NCBI RefSeq assembly: GCF_019805165.1 | Contig: NZ_RWIJ01000020.1 | Location: forward strand, 1 to 64,000 | Length of the DNA: 64,000 bases | Direction: 5' to 3' | Origin: Azospirillum sp. 412522 | Lineage (GTDB): Bacteria > Pseudomonadota > Alphaproteobacteria > Azospirillales > Azospirillaceae | Shown: positions 1-8,138 of the stretch, one piece after another | Layout: each line of letters starts with the position of its first letter | How positions within the stretch are numbered: position 1 is the first letter of the stretch | Program-made: the position numbers and the translations under genes | The notes under the pieces: generated by a model | What the model saw: the letters and a program-made list of their open reading frames with translations, nothing else | Told to the model about the DNA's origin: nothing | Databases searched by the model: none

Positions 1-83
1 ACCATCGTGTAGCCGATCGCGATCAGGCCGTAGATCGCTCCAAGCGACAAGCCGTTGATCAATTGCTGTAGGAAGTATTCCAT
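1..83 (-). CDS. livH: Branched-chain amino acid ABC transporter permease LivH (N-terminus only)
   Basis: The gene starts at the ATG at 83-81 and runs off the left edge of the window. The visible ~27 residues open MEYFLQQLINGLSLGAIYGL and continue with IAIGYTMV, which is the highly conserved start of LivH inner-membrane permeases for leucine/isoleucine/valine-type importers. The rest of the liv operon should lie outside the window. The identification rests on the N-terminus alone, but that stretch is very characteristic of the family. Confidence 0.85.
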   Translation of the reverse strand, partial: MEYFLQQLINGLSLGAIYGLIAIGYTM

Positions 84-445
84 ATCCTCATCCCACCTTC
101 AGCGCGGCGCAAAGGCAGGGTGCGGCGGCACGGGCACGCTCGGCACACCGGTCTCGCAACAGCAGCCCCCTGTCTGATGCACTCTGTCTGGTGCACTCTG
201 TTTGATGCGGGCCGTCCAGTGACCTAACGGAATGCCGTATCATCCGGAGTTCCGTCTACTGGTCTGACGGACCATGATTTTTCCTGTGCGGAGGCGGTTC
301 CTGCGAGCCGGCCGGGCCGTCGGGCAAGCGCCCCTCCTGACCTTTTCGGTAGTACCAGCCTGACGGATTTTTGCAAGACAGATTTGTGTTGTCCGCATGA
401 GTGATCCGCCAGGGCAACCAAAGGCACGGCTCCGGGCTGGAAATG
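84..445. other. Intergenic region upstream of livH
   Basis: About 360 bases without a supported gene. It must hold the promoter of the leftward livH operon. The only clear structure is a three-copy 14-bp tandem repeat at 170-211, listed separately. I could not assign -35/-10 elements with confidence. Confidence 0.5.
170..211. repeat. Three tandem 14-bp repeats upstream of livH
   Basis: Three head-to-tail units: CTGTCTGATGCACT (170-183), CTGTCTGGTGCACT (184-197) and CTGTTTGATGCGGG (198-211). The first two differ at one base; the third is more diverged. They lie about 90-130 bases upstream of the livH start, so an operator array is possible. A 14-bp period is not a whole number of helical turns, so simple cooperative binding on one face is not implied. 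Confidence 0.7.
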
Positions 446-483
446 CGAAACGCCCCGCCGGCGGTTGCCGACGGGGCGTTTCG
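446..483 (-). terminator. Rho-independent terminator of the secreted-protein gene at 509-1264
   Basis: A perfect 12-bp inverted repeat (CGAAACGCCCCG at 446-457 pairing with 472-483) with a 14-base loop, 25 bases downstream of the stop codon of the leftward gene. The minus-strand transcript continues into a short T-containing stretch. Confidence 0.75.
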
Positions 484-508
484 TTTGACGGCGCGGACCG
501 CCGAGGCG

Positions 509-1264
509 TCAGCGGACGGTGACGGACTGCTTGGCCGGGGCAGCGGCGACCTTCTGCTTCGGCTTGGCCGGAGCCTTGGCCGGCTTCGCCTTGGCGGCAG
601 CGGCCTTCGGCGTCGCGGCCGGAGCGGCCGAAGCGACGGCGATGACCGGATCCGGATTGCTGACCACCTTCACGTCGCAGAGCGGACGGCTGGCCAGATG
701 CATCAGGCCGGCACCCTTCTCGTCGCTCGTCAGGGTGCGCAGGTCGTCGGCCGTCAGATCCTTGGCGGCGACCGAGCGGTCGACGAAGTTGGCGCAATAT
801 TGCGGGATGCCGATGGTGGCGGCGCGGCGGCTGATCTCGTTCGCCAGCTCCGTGCGGAACATATCGAACTGGCGGGTGGCGTTGCCACCGGCGCCCGAAC
901 GCTTGTAGAAGCTGATCAGCGACGCTTCCGAGCTGGACAGCAGGGCGCGGTTCTTGACCGAGAAGTCCTGGTACAGGTCGAACGGCTTCTTGTCCGGCAC
1001 GACCGTGCGGCAGGTCAGGCCGACCACCATCATCTCGGTGTGCAGGCGCATCAGCTGCTCGGCCGCATGTTCGGTGCGGTTGTAGCAGGCCGGCGTGGCC
1101 GGGACGCTCGACTTCGCCGGCCGCGCCGCCTTGGCGGCGGCCGGCTTCGCGGGCTCCTTGGCGGCCGCGCTCGCGGGCACGGGCAGGGCGAGCAGCGCGC
1201 CGAGGACGGCGGCGCCGGTCAGGGCTTTCAGGGACAGGCGGAGGGCGGCGCGCTGGCGACTCAT
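509..1264 (-). CDS. Secreted protein of unknown function with Ala/Lys/Pro-rich tail (251 aa)
   Basis: The start is the ATG at 1264, preceded by CGGAG at good spacing. The longer frame reaching 1414 has no signal peptide and no better ribosome site. Residues 1-33 form a Sec signal peptide ending near PASA. After a basic Ala/Lys-rich linker comes a globular region of about 125 residues with four cysteines, two of them in CYNRTEH and GLTCRT, probably two disulfides in the periplasm. The last ~50 residues are low-complexity Ala/Lys/Pro. I do not recognise a named family. A strong terminator follows, so it is probably transcribed alone. Confidence 0.8.
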   Translation of the reverse strand: MSRQRAALRLSLKALTGAAVLGALLALPVPASAAAKEPAKPAAAKAARPAKSSVPATPACYNRTEHAAEQLMRLHTEMMVVGLTCRTVVPDKKPFDLYQDFSVKNRALLSSSEASLISFYKRSGAGGNATRQFDMFRTELANEISRRAATIGIPQYCANFVDRSVAAKDLTADDLRTLTSDEKGAGLMHLASRPLCDVKVVSNPDPVIAVASAAPAATPKAAAAKAKPAKAPAKPKQKVAAAPAKQSVTVR

Positions 1265-1534
1265 CAGGGGCTCCGGTGGCGCGGTACGACAGGACGGGGT
1301 CGGACGGGGATCGGCATCGCCCGACAGTGGGCGACCTTCTACCCGAACGCCGTGACGGGTCAATGGGATTTGGCCGCTGCTTGCGTTTTGTCCCATCGCC
1401 GCGACAGGGGGCAACGCCGGTGCGGATGCCGGTTCGAACAGCGCCCTTCAGGGCAGGCGACCCGACCGCCGCTGGACGGGGCGGGTCCGGCGACGTTATG
1501 GATGGAGACGGAACAGTCGGACGGGTGACAGGGC

Positions 1535-2533
1535 ATGGCAGCCACCGGATCGCAATCAGCCGGAACGGGAGCCGGTACAGGCTATGGGGGCGGGCACCGC
1601 ATCGGCATCGATCTGGGCGGCACCAAGACCGAGGGCATCCTGCTCGACCGGCAGGGAAACCAGTTGGCCCGCCACAGGGTTCCCACGCCGAAGGGCGATT
1701 ATGACGGCACCGTCGCGACGATCCGCGATCTGGTCGCCCGGTTGGAGGGGGAAGTTCCCGCCGACGGCAAGGCGACGGTGGGCCTGGGCATTCCCGGCAC
1801 CATTTCCCCGGCAACCGGGCTGGTGAAGAACGCGAACTCCACCTGGCTGATCGGACGAGACTTCACCCGCGACCTCGCCCAGGCGCTTGCCCGGCCGGTG
1901 CGGATCGAAAACGACGCCAACTGCCTCGCCGTGTCGGAGGCGACCGACGGCGCCGGGGCCGGCTGCGGCGTGGTGTTCGCGGCGATCCTCGGCACCGGCT
2001 GCGGGGCCGGGATCGTCGTGGATGGCCGGGTGCTGGGCGGGCGCAACGCCATCGCCGGGGAATGGGGGCACAACCCGCTGCCCTGGCCCGCCGACGACGA
2101 GCGGCCGGGACCGGCCTGCTATTGCGGCAGGCACGGCTGTCTGGAGACCTTCGTGTCCGGACCGGCGGTCGCGGCCGACCATCTCGCCGCCACCGGCGAG
2201 ACTCTCGACGCCGCGACGATCCTGGCCCGCGCCGCCGATCCGGCCGGCGGCGACGGATGCCGGGCGACGGCGGACCGGCTGGTCGGCCGGCTCGCCCGCG
2301 GTCTGGCGGCGGTCGCCAACCTGCTGGACCCCGACGTCATCGTTCTGGGAGGCGGCCTGTCCAACGCCGGGCTGCTGTATGAACGGCTGCCGGCCGCGAT
2401 GCAGCCCTGGGCCTTCAGCGACCGGCTGGACACGCCGGTGCGCCGCGCCCGCCACGGCGATTCCAGCGGCGTGCGCGGTGCCGCGTGGCTGTGGCGGCCG
2501 GGGGAGATGCCAACGGAAACACCGGGCGGTTAG
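1535..2533 (+). CDS. mak: ROK-family fructokinase (Mak-like)
   Basis: A 332-aa cytoplasmic sugar kinase of the ROK family. From memory of the E. coli protein it tracks Mak (manno(fructo)kinase) closely: phosphate-binding DLGGTKTEG near residue 26, GIPGTISP, VKNANSTWL, the base region ENDANCLA, ATP-site GTGCGAG, then GEWGHNPL and the zinc-binding CYCGRHGCLE. The expected product is fructose-6-phosphate from free fructose. The first ~20 residues are a Gly/Ser/Ala-rich extension not found in Mak, so the true start could lie slightly downstream. It stands between genes on the other strand and is probably monocistronic. Confidence 0.88.
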   Translation: MAATGSQSAGTGAGTGYGGGHRIGIDLGGTKTEGILLDRQGNQLARHRVPTPKGDYDGTVATIRDLVARLEGEVPADGKATVGLGIPGTISPATGLVKNANSTWLIGRDFTRDLAQALARPVRIENDANCLAVSEATDGAGAGCGVVFAAILGTGCGAGIVVDGRVLGGRNAIAGEWGHNPLPWPADDERPGPACYCGRHGCLETFVSGPAVAADHLAATGETLDAATILARAADPAGGDGCRATADRLVGRLARGLAAVANLLDPDVIVLGGGLSNAGLLYERLPAAMQPWAFSDRLDTPVRRARHGDSSGVRGAAWLWRPGEMPTETPGG

Positions 2534-2539
2534 CGGACC

Positions 2540-2941
2540 TCAGTCCCGCCGCGCAGTCCGCGGGGCCGGCGGAACATCGGCACTCTGCGGCGCCGCCATC
2601 ACGCGCTTGGCGGCGGCGGGATCAACCGGCGGCGGCGTCAGCGAATGGGAGGCGGAGTAATGCCGGTCCGTCCGCTTCACGTCGGTGCCGTAGCGCGTCA
2701 TGCTGGCGCGGTCCTTGCCCGCCTTCATCGCCCCCCAATGGGAAGGCGCCGCGTCGGGCAGAGGCTGGGCCTGATCCAGGTTGCGCAGAAGCGGGCCGGT
2801 CGGAACCATCTGGTCGTACACCCAGGGCGCATATTCCTGCTTCTGGGCGTGGGCCGGCAACGACAGCGTCACCATCGCCAGGGCGGCGACGCCGACAGCG
2901 GTCCTGATGGCGGTTTCGGCAGAGAAGACAAGGCGGGTCAT
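2540..2941 (-). CDS. Small secreted protein of unknown function (133 aa)
   Basis: The start chosen is the ATG at 2941, which begins a clear Sec signal peptide (hydrophobic segment about residues 12-28, cleavage near AHA-QK). The mature ~100 residues are polar, with a Trp/Tyr/Pro-containing start (YAPWVYDQM) and a Pro/Ala-rich end. No family is recognised. It converges on the mak gene with a 6-base gap and lies downstream of the glycosyltransferase operon, but about 150 bases separate it from that operon's last gene, so co-transcription is uncertain. Confidence 0.7.
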   Translation of the reverse strand: MTRLVFSAETAIRTAVGVAALAMVTLSLPAHAQKQEYAPWVYDQMVPTGPLLRNLDQAQPLPDAAPSHWGAMKAGKDRASMTRYGTDVKRTDRHYSASHSLTPPPVDPAAAKRVMAAPQSADVPPAPRTARRD

Positions 2942-3098
2942 CGAGCAGACACCTTTCGTCCGGAAAAACCGATCGGGAGTGTCAGTCGAGCGGAAAGCGC
3001 CCGCGCCGTCCAATGCGGAGGCGCGTTACCCACCCTGGCGGCCGGATCCCCAAGCGAGGCATAGGCCAGCCTTGCGATACCGCGTCGGAGCTATGTTG

Positions 3099-4811
3099 TC
3101 AGGAGGCCGGCAGGCGGTAGAGCGTCAGGTGCAGGCGCTTGCCGGTATTGTAGTTGAAGCCGGACAGCTCGGCCAGCGGCAGCGGCGTCACGGTGCCCAG
3201 GCTGTCGAGGAAGGCCGGCGCCTCCCGGTCCTCCACCAGCGCCATCCCGCAGGCGCGATCCGCCGTCAGGTGCGCGGCGGCACCGGCGCCATGGACCAGC
3301 CTGGTCGGTGTGCCGAGCAGGAAGACCAGGCTCGGCTCCGAATAGCCGGCGCTCGCCACCACGCTGTCCGGACAGGGGCGCACCTGCGCCACCGCGCGGG
3401 CGGCCTGCCGGCTGATCCACACGCCGTCGATGTTCGGCAGCACGACGGCATAGGTCCCGGCATAGAGCAGCGCCGCGGCGCCAACCCCCGCCGCGAGGCC
3501 GGTCCGCCGCCCCCCGCGCAGCAGCGCGCGCAGGGAAAGCGCGAAGAGGCCGCCCACCGCCGGCACCAGCGCCACCCCGACCGGATCGATCCGGCCATCG
3601 ACCAGCCAGGGGATCACCGCCACCGCCAGGGTCAGTGCGCCGAAACCGATCACCCCCAGCGCCACCGCGGCGGCGGCCAGCCAGCGACGCGGCCGTTCGC
3701 GGCTGCGGTCGAAGTTGTCGATCAGGGCCGCCGCGGCGATGGCGGCGATGGCCGGGAAGACCGGCAGGGTGTAGTGGAGGAGCTTGGTCGGCACCGCCTC
3801 GAACACCAGCCAGCTCGGGACGATCCAGGCGATGCAGAAGCGCACGGCATCGAGCCGGCGCCGCGCCCAGACCCAGGGAACCGCCAGCAGGGCCAGCAGC
3901 GACCAGGGGGCGAAGGTCACCCAGAAGGTGCCGAGATAATAGCCGGGCGGCAGGCCCTTGCCCTCCTGCCCGCCCGACACCTTGCCCAGCATGTCATGGC
4001 CGACGGATTCGGCGAAGAAGGCGCCCTTGCTCTTGATGGCGATGGCGATCAGCCAGGGGGCGGCGATGGCGACGACGATGCCGAGCCCCGCCAGAGGCCT
4101 CAACCGCTTCAGCCATCCCGCCTCGCGGTCCCACAGGGCCAGCACCAGCGCGGTGCTGCCGGACACCAGCAGGACCATCGGCCCCTTGACCAGCACGCCG
4201 ATGCCGGCGGCGATCCAGAAGACCAGCGGAATGGTCCAGGCGGCACGCCCGGCGGGGGCGGGGTCGCGGCGGCCGAGATAGAGATTGGCGAGCGCCGCCT
4301 GCCCGATCACCACGGTGGCGAGCAGGACGGCGTCGGTCTTGCCCATCCGCGCCTCGACCCCCAGCACGACGCAGGACGCCATCATCAGCCCGGCGATGAA
4401 GCCGGCCGGGCCGCCGAACAGCCGTGCCGCCGTCCAGGCGCTGGCCAGCACGGCGAGGATCGCGCCCAGGAAAGACGGGATGCGGTAGGTCCAGATCGCC
4501 TTGTCGGCGCCGACCGGGATCCCGCGCAGCGCATCGGCTGCGGCGGTCGCCGCGGTCTGCAGCCAGTAGATGCCGACCGGCTTCTTGTAGCGCGTCTCGT
4601 CCTGGAAACGGATATCGACGAAGTTGCCGCTGTCCAGCATCTGGGAGGATGCCTGGGCGAAGCGCGCCTCGTCCCGGTCGAAGGGCGGCAGGGCGGTGAA
4701 GCCCGGCAGGAACAGCGCCGCGGCGATCAGCGCCAGCAGCGCATAGGCCCAGATCGGCAAGCGACTGGCCGGCAGAGACCCCTGCGGCGACGACGGGGAC
4801 GCTGCGGTCAC
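3099..4811 (-). CDS. ArnT-like GT39 family glycosyltransferase (570 aa)
   Basis: Polytopic inner-membrane protein with about a dozen hydrophobic segments. The PMT/ArnT first-loop motif is visible near the N-terminus (PPFDRDEARFAQ), followed by ETRYKKPVGIYWLQ, both typical of enzymes that move a sugar from a polyprenyl-phosphate donor onto lipid A or another envelope acceptor. The start is a GTG at 4811 that overlaps the stop of the upstream gene in a GTGA, indicating translational coupling. The longer frame is simply the shadow of that upstream gene. It is the last gene of a GT2 - LAB_N - GT39 operon. The sugar and acceptor cannot be read from the sequence. Confidence 0.85.
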   Translation of the reverse strand: MTAASPSSPQGSLPASRLPIWAYALLALIAAALFLPGFTALPPFDRDEARFAQASSQMLDSGNFVDIRFQDETRYKKPVGIYWLQTAATAAADALRGIPVGADKAIWTYRIPSFLGAILAVLASAWTAARLFGGPAGFIAGLMMASCVVLGVEARMGKTDAVLLATVVIGQAALANLYLGRRDPAPAGRAAWTIPLVFWIAAGIGVLVKGPMVLLVSGSTALVLALWDREAGWLKRLRPLAGLGIVVAIAAPWLIAIAIKSKGAFFAESVGHDMLGKVSGGQEGKGLPPGYYLGTFWVTFAPWSLLALLAVPWVWARRRLDAVRFCIAWIVPSWLVFEAVPTKLLHYTLPVFPAIAAIAAAALIDNFDRSRERPRRWLAAAAVALGVIGFGALTLAVAVIPWLVDGRIDPVGVALVPAVGGLFALSLRALLRGGRRTGLAAGVGAAALLYAGTYAVVLPNIDGVWISRQAARAVAQVRPCPDSVVASAGYSEPSLVFLLGTPTRLVHGAGAAAHLTADRACGMALVEDREAPAFLDSLGTVTPLPLAELSGFNYNTGKRLHLTLYRLPAS

Positions 4812-5143
4812 GGCTTGCTCGGCACCGCGTCGCCGGCGGACTGCAACTTCTTGTGCGACCAGACGAAATAGACGTTGCGGGCGTAGATCACCAAGCCCAT
4901 CCCCTGCCCCAGCATGAAGACCGGGTCGAAGCGGTAGAAGGCATAGGCGAACAGCAGGACGCCGCCGCCCAGCGAGAAGTACCAGAACATCTCCGGCACC
5001 ACGCTGCGGCGCGCCTTTTCGCTGGCGATCCACTGCACCAGGAAGCGCATGGTGAACATGATCTGGGCGAAGAAGCCGATGCCGACCCAGATCAGGTCGG
5101 TGGTGCTTTGCCCCTGGAACCACGCGGCGGCGCGCTCAATCAT
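4808..5143 (-). CDS. Lipid A biosynthesis N-terminal (LAB_N) domain membrane protein
   Basis: A 111-aa protein with three hydrophobic segments (about residues 15-37, 50-70 and 75-98). It carries the LAB_N pattern: IGFFAQIMFTMRFLVQWIAS, then a Pro-Glu-x-Phe-Trp-Tyr-Phe-Ser-Leu stretch and YARNVYFVW near the end. Free-standing LAB_N proteins typically sit beside ArnT-like and GT2 genes, exactly as here, and are thought to assist lipid-linked sugar handling. The gene overlaps the following GT39 gene by four bases and lies about 70 bases after the GT2 gene. Confidence 0.88.
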   Translation of the reverse strand: MIERAAAWFQGQSTTDLIWVGIGFFAQIMFTMRFLVQWIASEKARRSVVPEMFWYFSLGGGVLLFAYAFYRFDPVFMLGQGMGLVIYARNVYFVWSHKKLQSAGDAVPSKP

Positions 5144-5213
5144 CGTAGGATCCTGTCCCGAATGGGTCGCTGTAAGGTCGATCGGCTTTAGAAGATGCCG
5201 GCTTTAAAAGACG

Positions 5214-5975
5214 TCAGAGGCGTTCGGAGACCGGCGACAGCTTCGTCCGCCGCTTCAGCCAGTAGACGCCCAGCAGATCGACCACGCCGATCAGCCCGCG
5301 CCGCCAGTTGTTGTATTTTGACACGCCGCGTTCGCGCGGGCGATGGTTCACCGGCACATAGGCCACCGGGTGGCCATGGGCGCGGAACAGCGCCGGCAGG
5401 AACCGGTGCATCGCCCCGAAAAAGGGCAGATCGAGGAAGGCGTCGCGGCGGAACAGCTTCAGGCCGCAGCCGCTGTCGGTGCAGCCATCCTGCAGGAAGG
5501 ACTGGCGGACGGCATTGGCGAACTTGGAGGCCCAGCGCTTGGACAGCGTGTCCTGGCGCTTCTTGCGCAGGCCGCCGACGAGCACCGGCGCGCCGGCCTC
5601 CCCGGTCGACACCAGGGCGAACAGCGCCGGAATGTCGGCCGGGTCGTTCTGGCCGTCGCCGTCGAGCGTTACGACGAACTCGCCCCGCGCCGCCTTGACG
5701 CCGCTGCGCACCGCCGCGCTCTGGCCGGAGCGGCGGACGTGGCGCAGCACGCGCAGCCGGCCGGCCTCGACCGCCGGAGCGAGGCGCGCCTGGGTATCGT
5801 CGTCCGACTGGTCGTCGACGAAGATGATCTCGAAACCGCCGACCGGAACCAGCGCCCGCTCGATCTCTTCGAGCAGCGGCAGCACGTTCTCGGCCTCGTT
5901 GAAAACGGGGACAACGACCGACAGCCGCACCGGCTGGCCGCTCTCCGGATAAATGCTCACGGTTTGCCATCCCAT
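5214..5975 (-). CDS. GT2 family polyprenyl-phosphate glycosyltransferase (DPM1-like)
   Basis: About 253 aa. A GT-A fold starts with LSVVVPVFNEAENV, followed by the nucleotide-binding FVDDQSDDDT, metal-binding LDGDGQNDP, and the acceptor-side SGCGLKLFRRD. There is no C-terminal membrane pair, as in soluble dolichol/undecaprenyl-phosphate mannosyltransferases. The probable reaction is NDP-sugar plus polyprenyl phosphate giving polyprenyl-P-sugar, the donor for the downstream GT39 enzyme. The start is uncertain: ATG at 5975, TTG at 5993 and GTG at 5960 are all in frame and none has a strong ribosome site. It is the first gene of the three-gene operon. Confidence 0.85.
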   Translation of the reverse strand: MGWQTVSIYPESGQPVRLSVVVPVFNEAENVLPLLEEIERALVPVGGFEIIFVDDQSDDDTQARLAPAVEAGRLRVLRHVRRSGQSAAVRSGVKAARGEFVVTLDGDGQNDPADIPALFALVSTGEAGAPVLVGGLRKKRQDTLSKRWASKFANAVRQSFLQDGCTDSGCGLKLFRRDAFLDLPFFGAMHRFLPALFRAHGHPVAYVPVNHRPRERGVSKYNNWRRGLIGVVDLLGVYWLKRRTKLSPVSERL

Positions 5976-6028
5976 TCGCCAAACGGGCGGCAAATTACTC
6001 TCGCGGCGCGGCGAACGGTAGCGGAAAA

Positions 6029-6071
6029 GGATGAGACGGAAGCGGGGCAGCTCCCCGCTTCCGTCTCATCC
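6029..6071 (-). terminator. Strong rho-independent terminator of the DegP-like gene
   Basis: A perfect 19-bp inverted repeat (6029-6047 with 6053-6071) and a 5-base loop, starting 19 bases after the protease stop codon. On the minus strand the stem is followed directly by TTTTCCGC. It separates the protease gene from the downstream glycosylation operon. Confidence 0.88.
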
Positions 6072-6089
6072 CCGGTACCGGCGCGGCGA

Positions 6090-7703
6090 TTACCCCTTCT
6101 GGCCGTCCAGCGGAAGCGGAACGTAGCGAAGGTCGCCGCCACGGCTCACCAGCATCAGCAGGGTCTTGCGCCCCTGTTCCTTCGCCTTGGCGATGCGGCT
6201 TTCCAGATCGGCGGCGGTCACCACCGGTTCCTGACCCGCTTCGACGATGACGTCGCCGAGGTCGAGCCCGCGCTGTGACGCGGCGCTGTCACGGTCGACC
6301 TCCGTCACCACCAGCCCGTCGACGTCCTCGCCGATCGAGAAGGTCTCGCGCAGGCCGGGGGTCAGCGGGGCGAGCTTCAGTCCCAGCGCCGACTTGCTCT
6401 CCTCCGGCTGGGCGGAGCGCGGCGCGCCGCTCGACCCGGACATCGCCAGCTGCTGCGGTTCGTCGCGCAGTTCGCCGACGGTGACCTGGATCGACTGCTC
6501 CTTACCGCCGCGCAGCAGGGTCATCGGGACGGTGCGACCGATCTCGGTGGAGGCGACGAGGCGGGGCAACTGGCGCATCTGCTCCAGCGGATCGCCGTTG
6601 AAGGCGGTGATGACGTCGCCCTGGCGCAGGCCGGCGGAGGCGGCCGGGCTGTCGGGCGAGATGCTGGTGACCAGCGCGCCGCCGGTGCCGTCCACCCCCA
6701 GGCTTTCGGCGATGTCCGGCGTCACCCGCTGGACCTGGACGCCCAGCCAGCCGCGCCGCACCTTCCCGCCGTCCTTCAGCTGGTCGATGATCGGCTTGGC
6801 CAGCGAGGACGGGATGGCGAAGCCGATGCCGACCGATCCGCCGGTCGGCGAATAGATGGCGGTGTTGATGCCGATCACCGCGCCGCTGGCGTCATAGAGC
6901 GGGCCGCCGGAATTGCCGCGGTTGATGGCGGCGTCGGTCTGCAGATACTCGTCGTAGGGACCCTGCTGGATGTCGCGGGCGCGGGCCGACAGGATGCCGG
7001 CGGTCACCGAACCGCCGAGGCCGAAGGGGTTGCCGATGGCGACCACCCAGTCGCCGACCTCCACCGACTCGCTGTCGCCCCAATGGGTGGCGGCCAGCGG
7101 CTTGGCGCTCTCCACCTTCAGCAGGGCGAGGTCGGTGGGCGCGTCGGACCCCACCAGCTTGGCGGGGAGCTTGGTGCCGTCATGCAGGGTGACGGCGATC
7201 TCGGCCGCATCTGAGACGACATGGTTGTTGGTGACGATCAGGCCCGACGGGTCGATGATGAAACCGGAGCCGAGCGCCATGCTCGGCAGCCCCTGCGGAC
7301 CGCCACCCGGGGGGCCGCCGTTCTGCCCGCCTTCGGGAGAGCCGTTGCCCTGGCCACCCCGTTGCCGGTTGCGGAACTCGCGGAAGAACTCCTCCAGCGG
7401 CGAGCCGGGAGGGACGTCCATCCCCTCCGGCAACCGGCCGCCGCCAGCCGAAGGTTGGGGCGCCTGGGTGCTGGAAATGTTGACGACCGTGTCGATCTGC
7501 GTCCGGGCAAGGTCGCGGAAGGACGGGGGCGAGTAGGTCCGGCTCGCTCCCGGCTGGGAACCCGCGGCCGGAGCATCCTGTGCGGCTGCCGGCCCGGCCG
7601 GCAGGACCGGCAGCAGGACCGCGCCGGACAGCAACGCGCACAGCGCCGCAGCCGGAAAGCGTCGGAAGATCGGGTGCGAACGCGGCACGGACGCATGCGG
7701 CAT
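6090..7703 (-). CDS. degP: DegP/Do-type periplasmic serine protease with two PDZ domains
   Basis: A 537-aa periplasmic protease/chaperone of the HtrA family. A signal peptide covers about residues 1-41. A Gly/Pro/Gln-rich linker (about 113-140) precedes the trypsin-like domain with catalytic His161 (VTNNHVV), Asp191 (PTDLALL) and Ser265 (GNSGGPL). Two PDZ domains follow (about 325-410 and 440-530). The ATG at 7703 was chosen because it opens the signal peptide and has GGAG eight bases upstream; the frame extends further but without a signal. The family degrades or refolds misfolded envelope proteins. Which Deg paralogue (DegP, DegQ or MucD) it is cannot be decided here. Confidence 0.92.
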   Translation of the reverse strand: MPHASVPRSHPIFRRFPAAALCALLSGAVLLPVLPAGPAAAQDAPAAGSQPGASRTYSPPSFRDLARTQIDTVVNISSTQAPQPSAGGGRLPEGMDVPPGSPLEEFFREFRNRQRGGQGNGSPEGGQNGGPPGGGPQGLPSMALGSGFIIDPSGLIVTNNHVVSDAAEIAVTLHDGTKLPAKLVGSDAPTDLALLKVESAKPLAATHWGDSESVEVGDWVVAIGNPFGLGGSVTAGILSARARDIQQGPYDEYLQTDAAINRGNSGGPLYDASGAVIGINTAIYSPTGGSVGIGFAIPSSLAKPIIDQLKDGGKVRRGWLGVQVQRVTPDIAESLGVDGTGGALVTSISPDSPAASAGLRQGDVITAFNGDPLEQMRQLPRLVASTEIGRTVPMTLLRGGKEQSIQVTVGELRDEPQQLAMSGSSGAPRSAQPEESKSALGLKLAPLTPGLRETFSIGEDVDGLVVTEVDRDSAASQRGLDLGDVIVEAGQEPVVTAADLESRIAKAKEQGRKTLLMLVSRGGDLRYVPLPLDGQKG

Positions 7704-8138
7704 GGACGGTCTCCGCAAAAAACGGTGGGGCAAGAACGGTTGCGCAAAAACACAAAGGGTCGCGATCAACGGCCATGGCTGTTTCTGGCACTGGAAACAC
7801 GGAACCCCCCGCCCTGGGTCCATCACGGATCGGGGTCCATCGCACTTTTCAAAAATACGGCGATCCGAGGGTGTCCATCCTGGATATGGTGCCACCATGG
7901 GTTTACGGCAGCCTCCGGCTTTTAAAACCGCCGAGTCCACCAAGCATCGTGCCCTGTTGTGACACCGGATACAAAATCACGATTCCATGCAAAGTTATGC
8001 TGGCATTTTTCAGAAGAGTTTCCGATAGTCATCCATACCGAAAACATCGCCCGCCAGCGTGAAGCCTCGATGCTGCTGACGCACGCGCCCGCGTGGTCCC
8101 GCGTCGGAAGCGTGCGGTCCGGGTGGACATGCTGACGA
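7704..8138. other. Divergent intergenic region between degP and the HTH gene
   Basis: A 435-base gap between two divergent genes, less GC-rich than its surroundings. It must contain both promoters. I see no convincing sigma-E or sigma-32 consensus, no RNA gene and no ORF with a plausible start. Short frames cross it on both strands but read as noise. Confidence 0.45.

Noticed and set aside
401..1528. A 375-aa plus-strand frame
   Set aside because: Antisense to the secreted-protein gene, which has a signal peptide, a ribosome site and a terminator.
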